A DNA stretch of 64,000 bases from Tridacna crocea (lineage: Eukaryota; Mollusca; Bivalvia; Cardiida; Cardiidae): positions 22,651,673-22,715,672 of the forward strand of contig OX031070.1 of the NCBI GenBank assembly GCA_943736015.1, read 5' to 3'. The notes beneath the pieces were generated by a model. That model did no database searches. It was given only the letters and a program-made list of their open reading frames with translations, and had not been told where the DNA came from. Shown here piece after piece: positions 15,201-20,768 of this stretch (its first letter is position 1; every line of letters begins with the position of its first letter). The position numbers were made by a program, and so were the translations under genes.

Positions 15201-18200
15201 TGCTGTTAAGTGTCAATTAGACATACCATAGAAATGCCATATGGAGTAAAGGGTTAAATAAACCAATACAAATTGAAACAATACGAAAAAACTTTTAAGT
15301 CAAATCAACCACTTAAATCGACCACTTTTGACCAATGCTGACCAGTTAAAACCACTGGCTTAGTCAATACTCAATACTATTGACCGTAAAAAATCTTCTG
15401 CATGAGCAGAAGTGGGATAGGTCTTTGCATTACACTGTAAAGGTTCCAGCTGTATTGGAGATGATATGAAATTACGGTCCATTCTTGCAAGGCATAACAA
15501 TATTAAGCCCATGCATCTGTCTGCTTTTGGAAACATTGTGGAAAAAGAGGTATCAACTTGTTAGAAGCCATTGCTCCCTTTTCTTTGAATTTTCTACACA
15601 ATTCCAATTGGTATTTTTATTTCTTTATATGTGTAACACTGACTTATTTACTGGCTTTTAATAGGTCTCAACTTAGGTTAAATTTCATGTAATTATAGGA
15701 TTATGAAATCACAGCATGTACCTGAGGAGGTCCCAAGTAGATGGAGAGTATCAAAGCAACGGTAATGGCCAAAGAAAACACAAAGGAACACACAATTATT
15801 ATCTTCAAGCCTCTACTCTGGTCTTGTAATCTGAAATAGCATCAAGTCACATGCAGCTTATATTAAGCTTACAATTTTTTTCAAACAAATCCTGTGACAG
15901 ATAACACAATTTTAATCTTGTCCAAATTGAAAGCATTTGTATACAACAAAATAAATGTAGGCATAGCTTTTGAAATGATTGGATTTGTTTAACACTTAAA
16001 CAAATAACAAACTTTAAAACTTGACAAAATTCAAAGCAACTGTAGATAACAAATTAAATGTCATGTAAATGATGATTTCAGTCTTTAACAGGGTAGAAAA
16101 ACTTGTGGAAAAGGAGAAAATGTGGGTTTCCAGCATAATGTTTTCAAAATCCTTTCTCTTCAGGTCGTTAAGTTAGGATTGTGTGCTTATAAGAGTTAAA
16201 ACAAAACTGGACATTGTTAAAATACAGTATTGTTTTGTAACAAAATAAACCCTTGCTATAGATTAGATATGACTTTCCCATCCTTAAAGGAGATAGATTT
16301 TGATGAAAAAAAAATATCCATTAAAAAGGCAACAGCTCCCTTCAATATCCTCTTGTCTCTAGTGATTTGTCACACATAACAATATACAGTTATAAAATCA
16401 TTCAAGTTATTTCTGAATTAATGAAATTACTGTTGATATACTGTAAGAAATTAGAGATAAGAAATTATTGTTGATATACTATAAGAAACACTGACTGTGA
16501 TTAATGATTCTTACCTCAACAACATTTCTTTACAGATTAACTCATTACCACACAATCCCAACTTTTAAAGACCCTGAGAAAGAAGCCTATAAAAAACATT
16601 GTGGGAAAAGGAGAAAATGCTGGTAACCAGCATTTTCTCCTTTTCCCATAATGTTTTCTACCCTTTTCAAAACAAGTTTCTATTTTTCAGTCACAATTAT
16701 GTTGCTGTCTGCAAATGCTTTCAATCTGGACAAGTGTAAAATTTTGTTGTGTGGTTAAGAGTTAATTTTCAAATTTATTCTCAGGTTTTGCTGTATGGAA
16801 AAAAAGAGAAGGAACACAAAAACTTACATGGCTTTGCTTGCCTCCAGTACCTTTTTGGGCTTTTTCAAATTTGTGAATTCACTAGAATGGTTGCCAGAGC
16901 TGTCACTCTCACTTTTAGGAATGGTTTCTTTGCCACCAGTCTCTTCCATCAGTAGTTCTTTATCTCCTGGTCAAAAACATAGCTCACATTAACTCATTGC
17001 CACAAAGCAAAATTCCAGACTAGTCCAATTAGAACACATTTGCATACAACATCTAAAATAGCTTGTTGCTCAATAGACACCACAAACTGCTTGTCATAGA
17101 TTTGTGACAGGATGCATACCATATAACACAGAATCAAGAAATGGCCTTAAAAATTATGGGGGGCAATTTATTCCGGATTGGTTTGCAGATTTTGCATAAA
17201 ATTCTGTGAACGCACCATTGGATGCAGATAGGGCATGGTGAAATTGACAATTTTGTAGGGTGTAAATGCATGTAAACCATCTAGATCATTTTGTCTTTGT
17301 CCCACATGGTTTCTATCCTTCTTATCCATAACAACACAATTGTCTTTTAACCACCCTGAAAAAGAAGGCTTGTAAAAACATTGTGAGAAAAGGAGAAAGT
17401 GTTGGTAACTAGCCTCTTCCCTTTTTTCCCCAACAATTTTTCTGCCCTATAACTCTTTACCTGTGAAAGAGGCCTTCTGAAAACATTGAGGGAAAAGGAC
17501 AAAATGCTGGTAACCAGCATTTTCTCCTTTTCCCACAATGTTTTCTTCCCTATCCAAAAAAAATAAATCATTTATTCAGTTTGATTTAATTTTTCGTCTG
17601 CAAATCCTTTCAATTTGGACCAGCCTCATTTTTTTATCGTTTGGTAAAGCGTTAAGAGAAAAACTTTTATTACTTGTTTACAGCTTATTTTTGACACTAT
17701 TTTTAACATATTTTGTTTATATAATGGCCACCAGCACACCCATCCATGCTTTTCTAGAGTTTCCTTTTACCGGTACTCATCACAATACACTGATTGCTTT
17801 CCTACAACATGATCATCAAACTAATGGTCAGCCGAGAGAGAGAAATGAGCTCTGTCAAGCTCCATATCATCAATCCTCTGAAAGAAACTGGCCAAGCCTA
17901 AAGACAACCCGAACCACGATTTGAGCGACATAAACTTTGTTGCCTGCAAATACTTCTATTTTGGTCAGGTTTAAAATGTTAGTGTTAACTCTTTGCCACA
18001 CAATCCAAAGTTTTAATGGCCCTAAGGAAAAAGCCTTTGAAAAAATTGTGGGAAAACAAGGTAATGCTGGTAACCTGCATTTTCTCAATTTCCCAAAATG
18101 TTTTCTACCCTTTCTCTGATAATGTTTCCCTTTCAAGCTACATTTAATTTGTCACCTGCAAATGCTTTCAATCCCAACAAGTCCAAAATTTTGTAGTCTG

Positions 18201-18279
18201 GTAAAGGATTAAGAGAGTAAAGTACAGACTCACCTCCCATCGTGTTATCTAGTCTGTCATACTTTTCGCCAGATGCCAT
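89..18279 (-). CDS. GGT7: Gamma-glutamyltransferase 7-like, gene model (12 exons, 3' end off window)
   Basis: Join of 18234-18279, 16828-16966, 15722-15830, 13580-13731, 12471-12594, 10543-10610, 9206-9279, 7434-7739, 3596-3806, 2365-2514, 1102-1204 and 89-212, all read on the minus strand; phases match at every junction and give 535 residues before the window ends. A type II membrane protein is predicted: cytosolic N terminus (1-70), one membrane segment (about 71-92), then the ectoplasmic GGT fold. Family marks are NAVDAAVAA (125-133), SSGLGGGGF (144-152), RE in FRETAPS (169-170, the glutamate-binding arginine region), TTHIS (443-447, small-subunit start with the nucleophilic threonine), LNNQLADF (478-485) and PLSSM (503-507). 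The long N terminus, the LPPQ-like stalk, and Q in place of the usual E in LNNQ point to GGT7 rather than GGT1/5. GGTs cleave glutathione at the gamma-glutamyl bond; whether this protein is active is untested. About 100 C-terminal residues lie off the left edge. Confidence 0.9.
475..686. mobile_element. TTAA MITE, family B
   Basis: TTAACCCTTTCCCAAA left end and a GTTTGGGAAAGTGCTAA right end. Central hairpin with GGAGAAATTGCT and its complement. Confidence 0.8.
879..1069 (-). mobile_element. TTAA MITE, family A, diverged
   Basis: ATTGTGTTGTAAAGAGTTA right end; hairpin about GGAGAAATGCTGG, with mismatches at the loop. Immediately downstream of GGT7 exon 11. Confidence 0.7.
1102..1204 (-). CDS. 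GGT7: GGT7 exon 11
   Basis: Reads STVNDWFGS and SGIVLNNQLADFNTPG, the small-subunit substrate-binding strand. The Asp of ADF is kept; the Glu usual in NNEM is Gln here, as I recall for vertebrate GGT7. TTTCAG acceptor, GTAAGC donor. Confidence 0.95.
1303..1500 (-). mobile_element. TTAA MITE, family A, old and diverged
   Basis: TTAACTCTTCAACAAACAAC left end, TTTTAAACTTGTCCAAACTG internal; the palindrome is badly decayed. Confidence 0.5.
1600..1990 (+). repeat. DINE-like 3' end fragment
   Basis: Shares the TTGCCATGGCAACCA block with 5380-5400. It has a GGACGCACGACAGAC microsatellite-like tract and a subterminal hairpin CACTGGCC..CCAGTGG, and ends GAGCTAAAAAA. Confidence 0.6.
2115..2338 (-). 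mobile_element. TTAA MITE, family A
   Basis: Near-perfect hairpin (GAAAACATTGTGGGAAAAGG and complement); right end GGTAAAGAGTTAA. Lies 26 bases from GGT7 exon 10. Confidence 0.85.
2365..2514 (-). CDS. GGT7: GGT7 exon 10, processing site and catalytic threonine
   Basis: Contains DKGTTHISVID. In active GGTs the autocatalytic cut falls before the first Thr of this T-T/A-H motif, and that Thr becomes the nucleophile. The following SVT leads into the next exon's S-T. TTACAG acceptor, GTAGTG donor, phase 2. Confidence 0.95.
2547..2720 (-). mobile_element. TTAA MITE, family A, degenerate
   Basis: TTAACTCTTCACC left end; GATGAAAATGGTGGATTCATT replaces the palindrome centre. Right end lost. Confidence 0.45.
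2924..3150 (+). mobile_element. TTAA MITE, family A
   Basis: TTAACCCAATACCACACAAT left end, GTTTGGTAATGAGTTA right end; hairpin intact from AGGAGAAAATGCTGG. Confidence 0.88.
3336..3450 (-). mobile_element. TTAA MITE, family A, left-truncated
   Basis: Hairpin plus right end TTGTGTGGTGAAGGGTTAA; left third missing. Confidence 0.7.
3596..3806 (-). CDS. GGT7: GGT7 exon 9
   Basis: Reads YTIESVPAPGSGPVVLSIMN, then TYHRLLEAFKFGYAQKEKLG and DPNF. This matches the PPP.SG...LNILEG and EA.K.AYA.R..LGDP blocks of GGTs. TTCAG acceptor, GTAAGG donor. Confidence 0.95.
4004..5597 (+). mobile_element. DINE/Helentron-like element with 166-bp tandem core (type P1)
   Basis: Starts ACAAGAGGGCC and ends GTGAGCTAAAAA. 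Exact 10-bp subterminal inverted repeats: GCTCACCTGA at 4031-4040 and TCAGGTGAGC at 5582-5591. The core is seven units spaced 165-166 bases, each with GTAGCCCCCATTCACCAGAG or the AGAAGCCCCC variant. A short GACGCACGACGGACGACGG tract precedes the 3' end. Non-coding, in GGT7 intron 8. Confidence 0.85.
5598..6027. other. Intronic, no recognisable feature
   Basis: GGT7 intron 8 sequence, AT-rich. Only a short MITE-like scrap (TTTCTCGCATTGTTTTCAAGA) near 5760. Confidence 0.5.
6028..6252 (-). mobile_element. TTAA MITE, family A, diverged
   Basis: CTAACTCTTTACCC left end; the hairpin has shifted to GAAATGCTCATTGCAAGCAT. Confidence 0.6.
6640..6853 (-). mobile_element. TTAA MITE, family A, decayed
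   Basis: Right end ATTATTTGGTAAAGGATTAA; centre ACGAAAATGCTGGTTTTTAG only partly palindromic. Confidence 0.5.
6877..7105 (+). mobile_element. TTAA MITE, family A, full length
   Basis: 229 bp including both TTAA. CACATTACCACACGATCCC left; GTCATGTGGTAATGAG right; perfect arms around CTGGTAACCAG. Confidence 0.92.
7156..7379 (+). mobile_element. TTAA MITE, family A, full length
   Basis: Second copy in the same orientation, 50 bases after the preceding one. One arm has CTTCTT for CTCCTT. Confidence 0.88.
7434..7739 (-). CDS. GGT7: GGT7 exon 8
   Basis: Largest GGT7 exon: KRPDLAATLDKIAEHG and VFYSGTIADDIIEAV are typical. The 3' boundary is the one uncertain splice. A weak GTCATT donor after GGCA gives the right phase and the right length against bacterial GGT; a GTACAT donor 10 nt earlier would break phase. 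Its usual GG.(I/L)T.ED loop is diverged (HGYYYRLDKLD). Confidence 0.85.
7948..8159 (-). mobile_element. TTAA MITE, family A, old
   Basis: CTTAACGCATTCATG left, GATTGTTTGGTAACAAG right; centre GAAAATGCTGGTTATAACC. Confidence 0.5.
8161..9205. other. GGT7 intron 7, mostly unassigned
   Basis: Contains a family-D-like remnant near 8265-8310, a family-F remnant near 8515-8585 and a MITE hairpin fragment at 8990-9096. Nothing else stands out. Confidence 0.5.
9206..9279 (-). CDS. GGT7: GGT7 exon 7
   Basis: Reads AWKYVVQPAADLARNGF, the family W...V.PA..LAR.GF segment. CGTCAG acceptor, GTATCT donor; phase joins AA|A and G|AC correctly. Confidence 0.95.
9290..9545 (+). mobile_element. TTAA MITE-related, decayed
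   Basis: AAATCATTGTGAGAAAGAAA...CTTTTTCCACTGTGTTTTC hairpin remains; termini eroded. Confidence 0.4.
9719..9932 (-). mobile_element. TTAA MITE, family A
   Basis: TTAACTTATTACCAAATG left end. It is preceded at 9665-9715 by a lone left hairpin arm of another copy and followed at 9936-10005 by a lone right end of another, so three copies overlap here. Confidence 0.65.
10350..10457 (-). mobile_element. TTAA MITE, family A, fragment
   Basis: Right hairpin arm and right end (AGGATTGTGTGGTAACAGGC). Confidence 0.5.
10543..10610 (-). CDS. GGT7: GGT7 exon 6
   Basis: Reads GTQSVGVPGELKGMEVAH, the family's VPG..KG...AH...G segment. 68 nt; TTCTAG acceptor and GTATGT donor, phase 2. Confidence 0.95.
10636..11152 (+). 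mobile_element. Family F element split by a MITE
   Basis: ATCCATGCTCTGTG left end and AGAGCATGGTT right end are inverted. The internal part has CAGCCTGCGCAGCCC..CCAGGCTGAC. The insert at 10778-11006 is a full family-A MITE. Confidence 0.65.
10778..11006 (+). mobile_element. TTAA MITE, family A, full length
   Basis: 229 bp with TTAA at both ends and perfect hairpin; nested in a family-F element. Confidence 0.92.
11503..12190 (+). mobile_element. DINE-like element, 155-bp tandem core (type P3), 3'-truncated
   Basis: Starts ACATGAGCGG (variant of ACAAGAGC), then GCAAGATACGCCC and CTGGGGCATGC. Four units about 155-157 bases apart, each with TAGTATAGTTTTGGAGATAT. Ends 3 bases before the next MITE without tail or GGCG tract. 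Confidence 0.8.
12194..12410 (+). mobile_element. TTAA MITE, family A
   Basis: TTAACCCTTTAACACACAAT left end; right end eroded (TCATTTGGTACAG). Confidence 0.75.
12471..12594 (-). CDS. GGT7: GGT7 exon 5, glutamate-binding Arg motif
   Basis: Completes the GGGG turn, then GFMLIHDHK and DFRETAPS. The Arg-Glu pair is equivalent to the glutamate-carboxylate-binding arginine region of GGT1. TTACAG acceptor, GTATGT donor. Confidence 0.95.
12877..13104 (-). mobile_element. TTAA MITE, family A, full length
   Basis: 228 bp; TTAACCCTTACCAAACGAC and TGTATGGTAATGGGTTAA. Perfect hairpin around CTGGTTACCAG. Confidence 0.92.
13330..13460. mobile_element. MITE-like hairpin, decayed
   Basis: TTGGGAAAAGAAGCAAATGC and TAGTCCTTTTCCTCAAATG are imperfect complements; no termini. 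Confidence 0.35.
13580..13731 (-). CDS. GGT7: GGT7 exon 4, start of large-subunit fold
   Basis: Contains the family core KGGNAVDAAVAAMFCVGVV and SSGLGG, the best-conserved GGT N-terminal motifs. Acceptor TGTCTAG, donor GTTAGT, phase 2. Confidence 0.95.
13780..14009. mobile_element. TTAA MITE, family B, full length
   Basis: TTAACCCTTTCCCAAACGAC and TTTGGAAAAGGGTTAA; hairpin ACACTGTGGGAAAAGG, loop region ATTGCTCGGTTACGAGCAAT. Confidence 0.92.
14138..14297 (-). mobile_element. TTAA MITE, family A, internal deletion
   Basis: Left end and GTAGAAAACATTGTGGGAAA run directly into the right flank; palindrome centre and right arm lost. Confidence 0.75.
14480..15026 (+). mobile_element. TTAA element with AGGTGG ends (family J), copy 1
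   Basis: 547 bp. TTAAAGGTGG at the left and CCACCTTTAA at the right are exact inverted ends, so the target is TTAA. Internal marks: TCATCCTTATACTCCC, GTCACGTGCCAGT, GAGGCTACGTAGCCTTTTAA. No coding capacity. Second copy at 59841. Confidence 0.85.
15029..15257. mobile_element. TTAA MITE, family C, full length
   Basis: TTAACCCTTTACTTCATAG and TATGGAGTAAAGGGTTAA. Hairpin differs from A and B: GGCAAAAGGTGAAATTGCTC and complement. Confidence 0.92.
15520..15600. mobile_element. MITE hairpin remnant
   Basis: GGAAACATTGTGGAAAAAGA...CCCTTTTCTTTGAATTTTC; arms diverged. Confidence 0.35.
15722..15830 (-). CDS. GGT7: GGT7 exon 3, membrane anchor
   Basis: Encodes a hydrophobic helix (IIIVCSFVFSLAITVALILS) preceded by basic residues SRGLK and followed by IYLGPPQ. 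The pattern VTVAL..IY.G.PQ is what I recall for vertebrate GGT7 at this point. TTTCAG acceptor, GTACAT donor, ends in phase 0. Confidence 0.88.
15889..16199 (-). mobile_element. Two overlapping decayed family-A MITEs
   Basis: A left end at 15889-15965 and a second copy from about 15989 to TTAA at 16199; the second has lost its right hairpin arm. Confidence 0.5.
16537..16765 (+). mobile_element. TTAA MITE, family A, full length
   Basis: 229 bp, 63 bases from GGT7 exon 2 on its 3' side. GTTGTGTGGTTAAGAGTTAA right end. Confidence 0.9.
16828..16966 (-). CDS. GGT7: GGT7 exon 2, cytosolic tail
   Basis: Polar, Ser/Glu/Lys-rich stretch (ELLMEETGGKETIPKSESD...) between a TTTTTGACCAG acceptor and a perfect GTAAGT donor. 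139 nt: 2 + 45 codons + 2. Poorly conserved in the family, so it is supported by phase and splice sites rather than similarity. Confidence 0.8.
16990..17070 (-). mobile_element. TTAA MITE, family A, left fragment
   Basis: TTAACTCATTGCCACAAAG plus CATTTGCATACAAC; ends abruptly. Confidence 0.45.
17330..17657 (+). mobile_element. Two family-A MITEs in tandem
   Basis: A first copy (17330-17455) loses its right end where a second, better-preserved copy (to TTAA at 17657) begins. Second hairpin: GAGGGAAAAGGACAAAATGC and near complement. Confidence 0.65.
17985..18212 (+). mobile_element. TTAA MITE, family A
   Basis: TTAACTCTTTGCCACACAAT and GTCTGGTAAAGGATTAA; it ends 21 bases from GGT7 exon 1. Confidence 0.85.
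18234..18279 (-). CDS. GGT7: GGT7 exon 1 (start exon)
   Basis: Reads MASGEKYDRLDNTMG and ends with one base of a Gly codon before a GTGAG donor. The following exon supplies GA, so the phase fits. The ATG is the first in the exon and no signal peptide follows, as expected for a protein anchored by an internal membrane segment. Confidence 0.8.
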
Positions 18280-18391
18280 TTTTCTAAAGGTTTTGAATGC
18301 TACTGTAATGCTTGTTTAAAAAAAGTATTCTTATTTCTCTGAAAAAGTAAAGTAGGTATAACTCAGCAATAACTAATATTTAGCTTAATCC

Positions 18392-18600
18392 TTAACCCAT
18401 TACCACACAATCAGTACATTTGACGACCCTGAGAAAGAAGCCTTTAGAAAATATTGTGGTATCCAGCATTTTCTCCTTTTCGGACAGTGTTTTCTACCCT
18501 TCACAAGCAAATTTCAGATTTTCAGTCACATTAATTTTGTTGTCTGCAAATGCTTTCGATTTGGACAAACCTAAAATTTTGTTATTTGGTGATGAGTTAC
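18392..18600 (+). mobile_element. TTAA MITE, family A, left arm deleted
   Basis: TTAACCCATTACCACACAAT left end; the hairpin is one-sided (GAAAATATTGTGGTATCCAG then right arm). Confidence 0.75.
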
Positions 18601-18631
18601 TGAGCTAATAAAGATGCCTATGCAACAACAG

Positions 18632-18990
18632 TGTACATCAAGATCAGACTGCTCAAAATAAGGATTCTTATCACTGATCTAAACCATATACTTTGCTGAA
18701 ATACTATAAACAACTTTTAACCGAACTTAAATGGGTCTTATTATTTGACTGAAGTTGTCTGTTGGGTTTACTCAGAAACTCAGGGTTTATAGCCATTAGA
18801 GTACTGTATAAACCCAAAAAGACACTTTCCATCTAGAAATAAGACTCGAACAATTGCAATATCAAGGCTGCATTTATTCAGTATGACTCAGCAAAGTGGA
18901 TCAAAGATCAGACTAAACTTTCAGTCCAATCATATCTTGATCTACACAGGCTATAAATGCAACTAGAAGTAAGAGTTTGTAAGGTCTGAT
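18632..18990. repeat. Family-D remnants
   Basis: CATCAAGATCAGACTGC at 18636 and GATCAAAGATCAGACT...ATATCTTGATCTACAC at 18898-18951. Confidence 0.5.
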
Positions 18991-19814
18991 CTTGGGCTAA
19001 ATTTGTCTTAGGTATAGTTGTGTTCCAAAAAAGTTAAATGTAATTCACTGTAGTACATTTTAACGCCACATAATAGTAAGTAAGAAGCTTTGCTACCGGA
19101 AAATCATGATGGATTTAGATGATTGCTGCACAGTAAGGCTCAACGTATGGTGCCCTATCTGGCTTTCAATTTTTTTTTCCTTTTCCATTGCTTTGTATCT
19201 ATATCAAGTTTTATTTTAACTCATAAATATAAACATTAATAGGAACATAATTGAAATTTCTACGCGAATATCATATTGCCACCTAAATTAAAATTTGCCA
19301 TCCGAAATACGCAACATGTCCGACAACTATACAGGAAAATATACCAATGAAATGCCCTCCTTTTTCTCCTCACAAATTTGTTTCCTCGTGCAAATGATGC
19401 TTCCAATTCGATGGTTACTTTTTCATCATGAAACGAAGAGCATAACATCGAATTATGTAAAGGATTGCTCAAAACTTCACACAATTTCTGATCGTTTGTC
19501 GTGTCAAATATGTTAATTCGGCTTGAATTACTTCCCCTGCCTCGAGTCAAAATCAAAGTATGCAAATACGGACATGCCGAGTAGTCATATAATTTAAGTC
19601 CATCATGTGCTCTCCTTTAACCCTTACAACATAAATATAAAATAGGAATACATATGCATAGTTATATTTAATGTTTGTGAATTTGCCGTGTAAGGCATCT
19701 TTGTAAGCTTGCCGCTTTGTGCCCTATGAAAACAGTGTGCGCGTTAGCCTCGAACTATAGTAACTGATTCTGGTAAACAGAAGTGAGGACTCCCTATGTT
19801 TTTTTTCAAAATTC

Positions 19815-20042
19815 AAAGTAGGCCTCTTTGCAGATGACAAATAAATGTGGCTGAATTAGTGAAAAGTATTTTTTGAAGGGGCTAACAGCCATTATTTCCC
19901 GATAGATGGCATTCTATAAATAGGCCTATACTTACCATGCGCAGACAACGGGCTAACAGCATAGGGCTCCTTTTCCCACAATATTTTCAAGAGCAGTTTT
20001 CCACATGGTTGCAAAAATACAAAATGTTAAGTAACAAGTTAA
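19815..20042 (-). mobile_element. TTAA MITE, family A, decayed
   Basis: TTTGCAGATGACAAATAAATG and CCTTTTCCCACAATATTTTC remain; right end AGTAACAAGTTAA. Confidence 0.5.
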
Positions 20043-20092
20043 CCCATGACCTCTAGGAGGGCAATCTACAGCAGAAGACTTTGATATTAATG

Positions 20093-20315
20093 TTAACAAT
20101 TTATGGCCTGTTAAAGAAGTGAAATGAACTGATGACTTTCAAGCAGGTATACAAAAACCACTGAGTTTACTATTTCAAAGGAAATTTCTGGGAAAAGATA
20201 TCACCTTCTCGGACAGTGTAGATCAAGATCAGACTGCATGTTCTGTGCAGTCTGATCTTAATCCACACTGTCCGCAAAAAGTGATTGAGTCTCGCTTGGC
20301 AGCCTAAACGGTTAA
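20093..20315. mobile_element. TTAA MITE, family D
   Basis: TTAA...CCTAAACGGTTAA, about 223 bp. Core palindrome 20211-20274 with GGACAGTGTAGATC, GATCAGACTGCA and the complementary arm. Lies in the FABP upstream region. Confidence 0.75.
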
Positions 20316-20528
20316 TAAATAGTGTGCAAATGCTTTGAATTTCGACGAGTCTGAAACGCATGTCGTTTGTAAGAGAATTAGCCGAAGCTTTTAAATGAAA
20401 GCAAGTAAACTTTCTATTTCTTCTACAAATAGAGTACGAAGATTAGATTAAGTCATTATTGTTGTCAAAAGCGCAGTGCCTCGCTTTGTCAGTCGAGTTA
20501 CAAGCAAGGCGATATTACAAAGGTTGGC

Positions 20529-20534
20529 CACGTG
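20529..20534. promoter_or_regulatory. CACGTG E-box upstream of FABP
   Basis: Palindromic CACGTG within GGCCACGTGAC, about 80 bases before the FABP start codon. bHLH factors bind this core. A single hexamer is weak evidence. Confidence 0.3.
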
Positions 20535-20612
20535 ACAGGGGAAGACTATCGCTTAGTAGATAACGACAGCTAGCAAACCAAACACGCTGTTCTAGAAGAA
20601 CTACTGTTGAAG

Positions 20613-20685
20613 ATGGCAGATTTAGCTTCTGGAACGTGGACTTTAGAAAGTTCTGATAATTTTGATGAATATATGAAAGCAGTGG
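20613..20685 (+). CDS. FABP: FABP exon 1
   Basis: Reads [20 protein letters not shown] then MKAVG. The [12 protein letters not shown] motif is the FABP signature. Perfect GTAAGT donor, phase 1. A (CT)22 microsatellite lies 38 bases into the intron. Confidence 0.95.
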
Positions 20686-20720
20686 GTAAGTCAATTTTTT
20701 TTTAATGGAAATGAATCAAC

Positions 20721-20768
<48 letters not shown>

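Larger units (their letters stand above)
18280..20612. other. Intergenic, divergent GGT7/FABP promoters
   Basis: 2.3 kb between the two divergent starts. It holds a half-eroded family-A MITE (18392-18600), family-D remnants at 18632-18690 and 18890-18990, and a full family-D element (20093-20315). The 18700-19800 stretch is free of recognisable MITEs and probably contains the GGT7 promoter. No TATA box stands out. A minus-strand open frame at 19260-19565 has no recognisable similarity. Confidence 0.6.

Noticed and set aside
19260-19565. 101-codon minus-strand open frame upstream of GGT7
   Set aside because: No similarity recognised, and it lies beyond the GGT7 start; it could be 5' UTR or chance.
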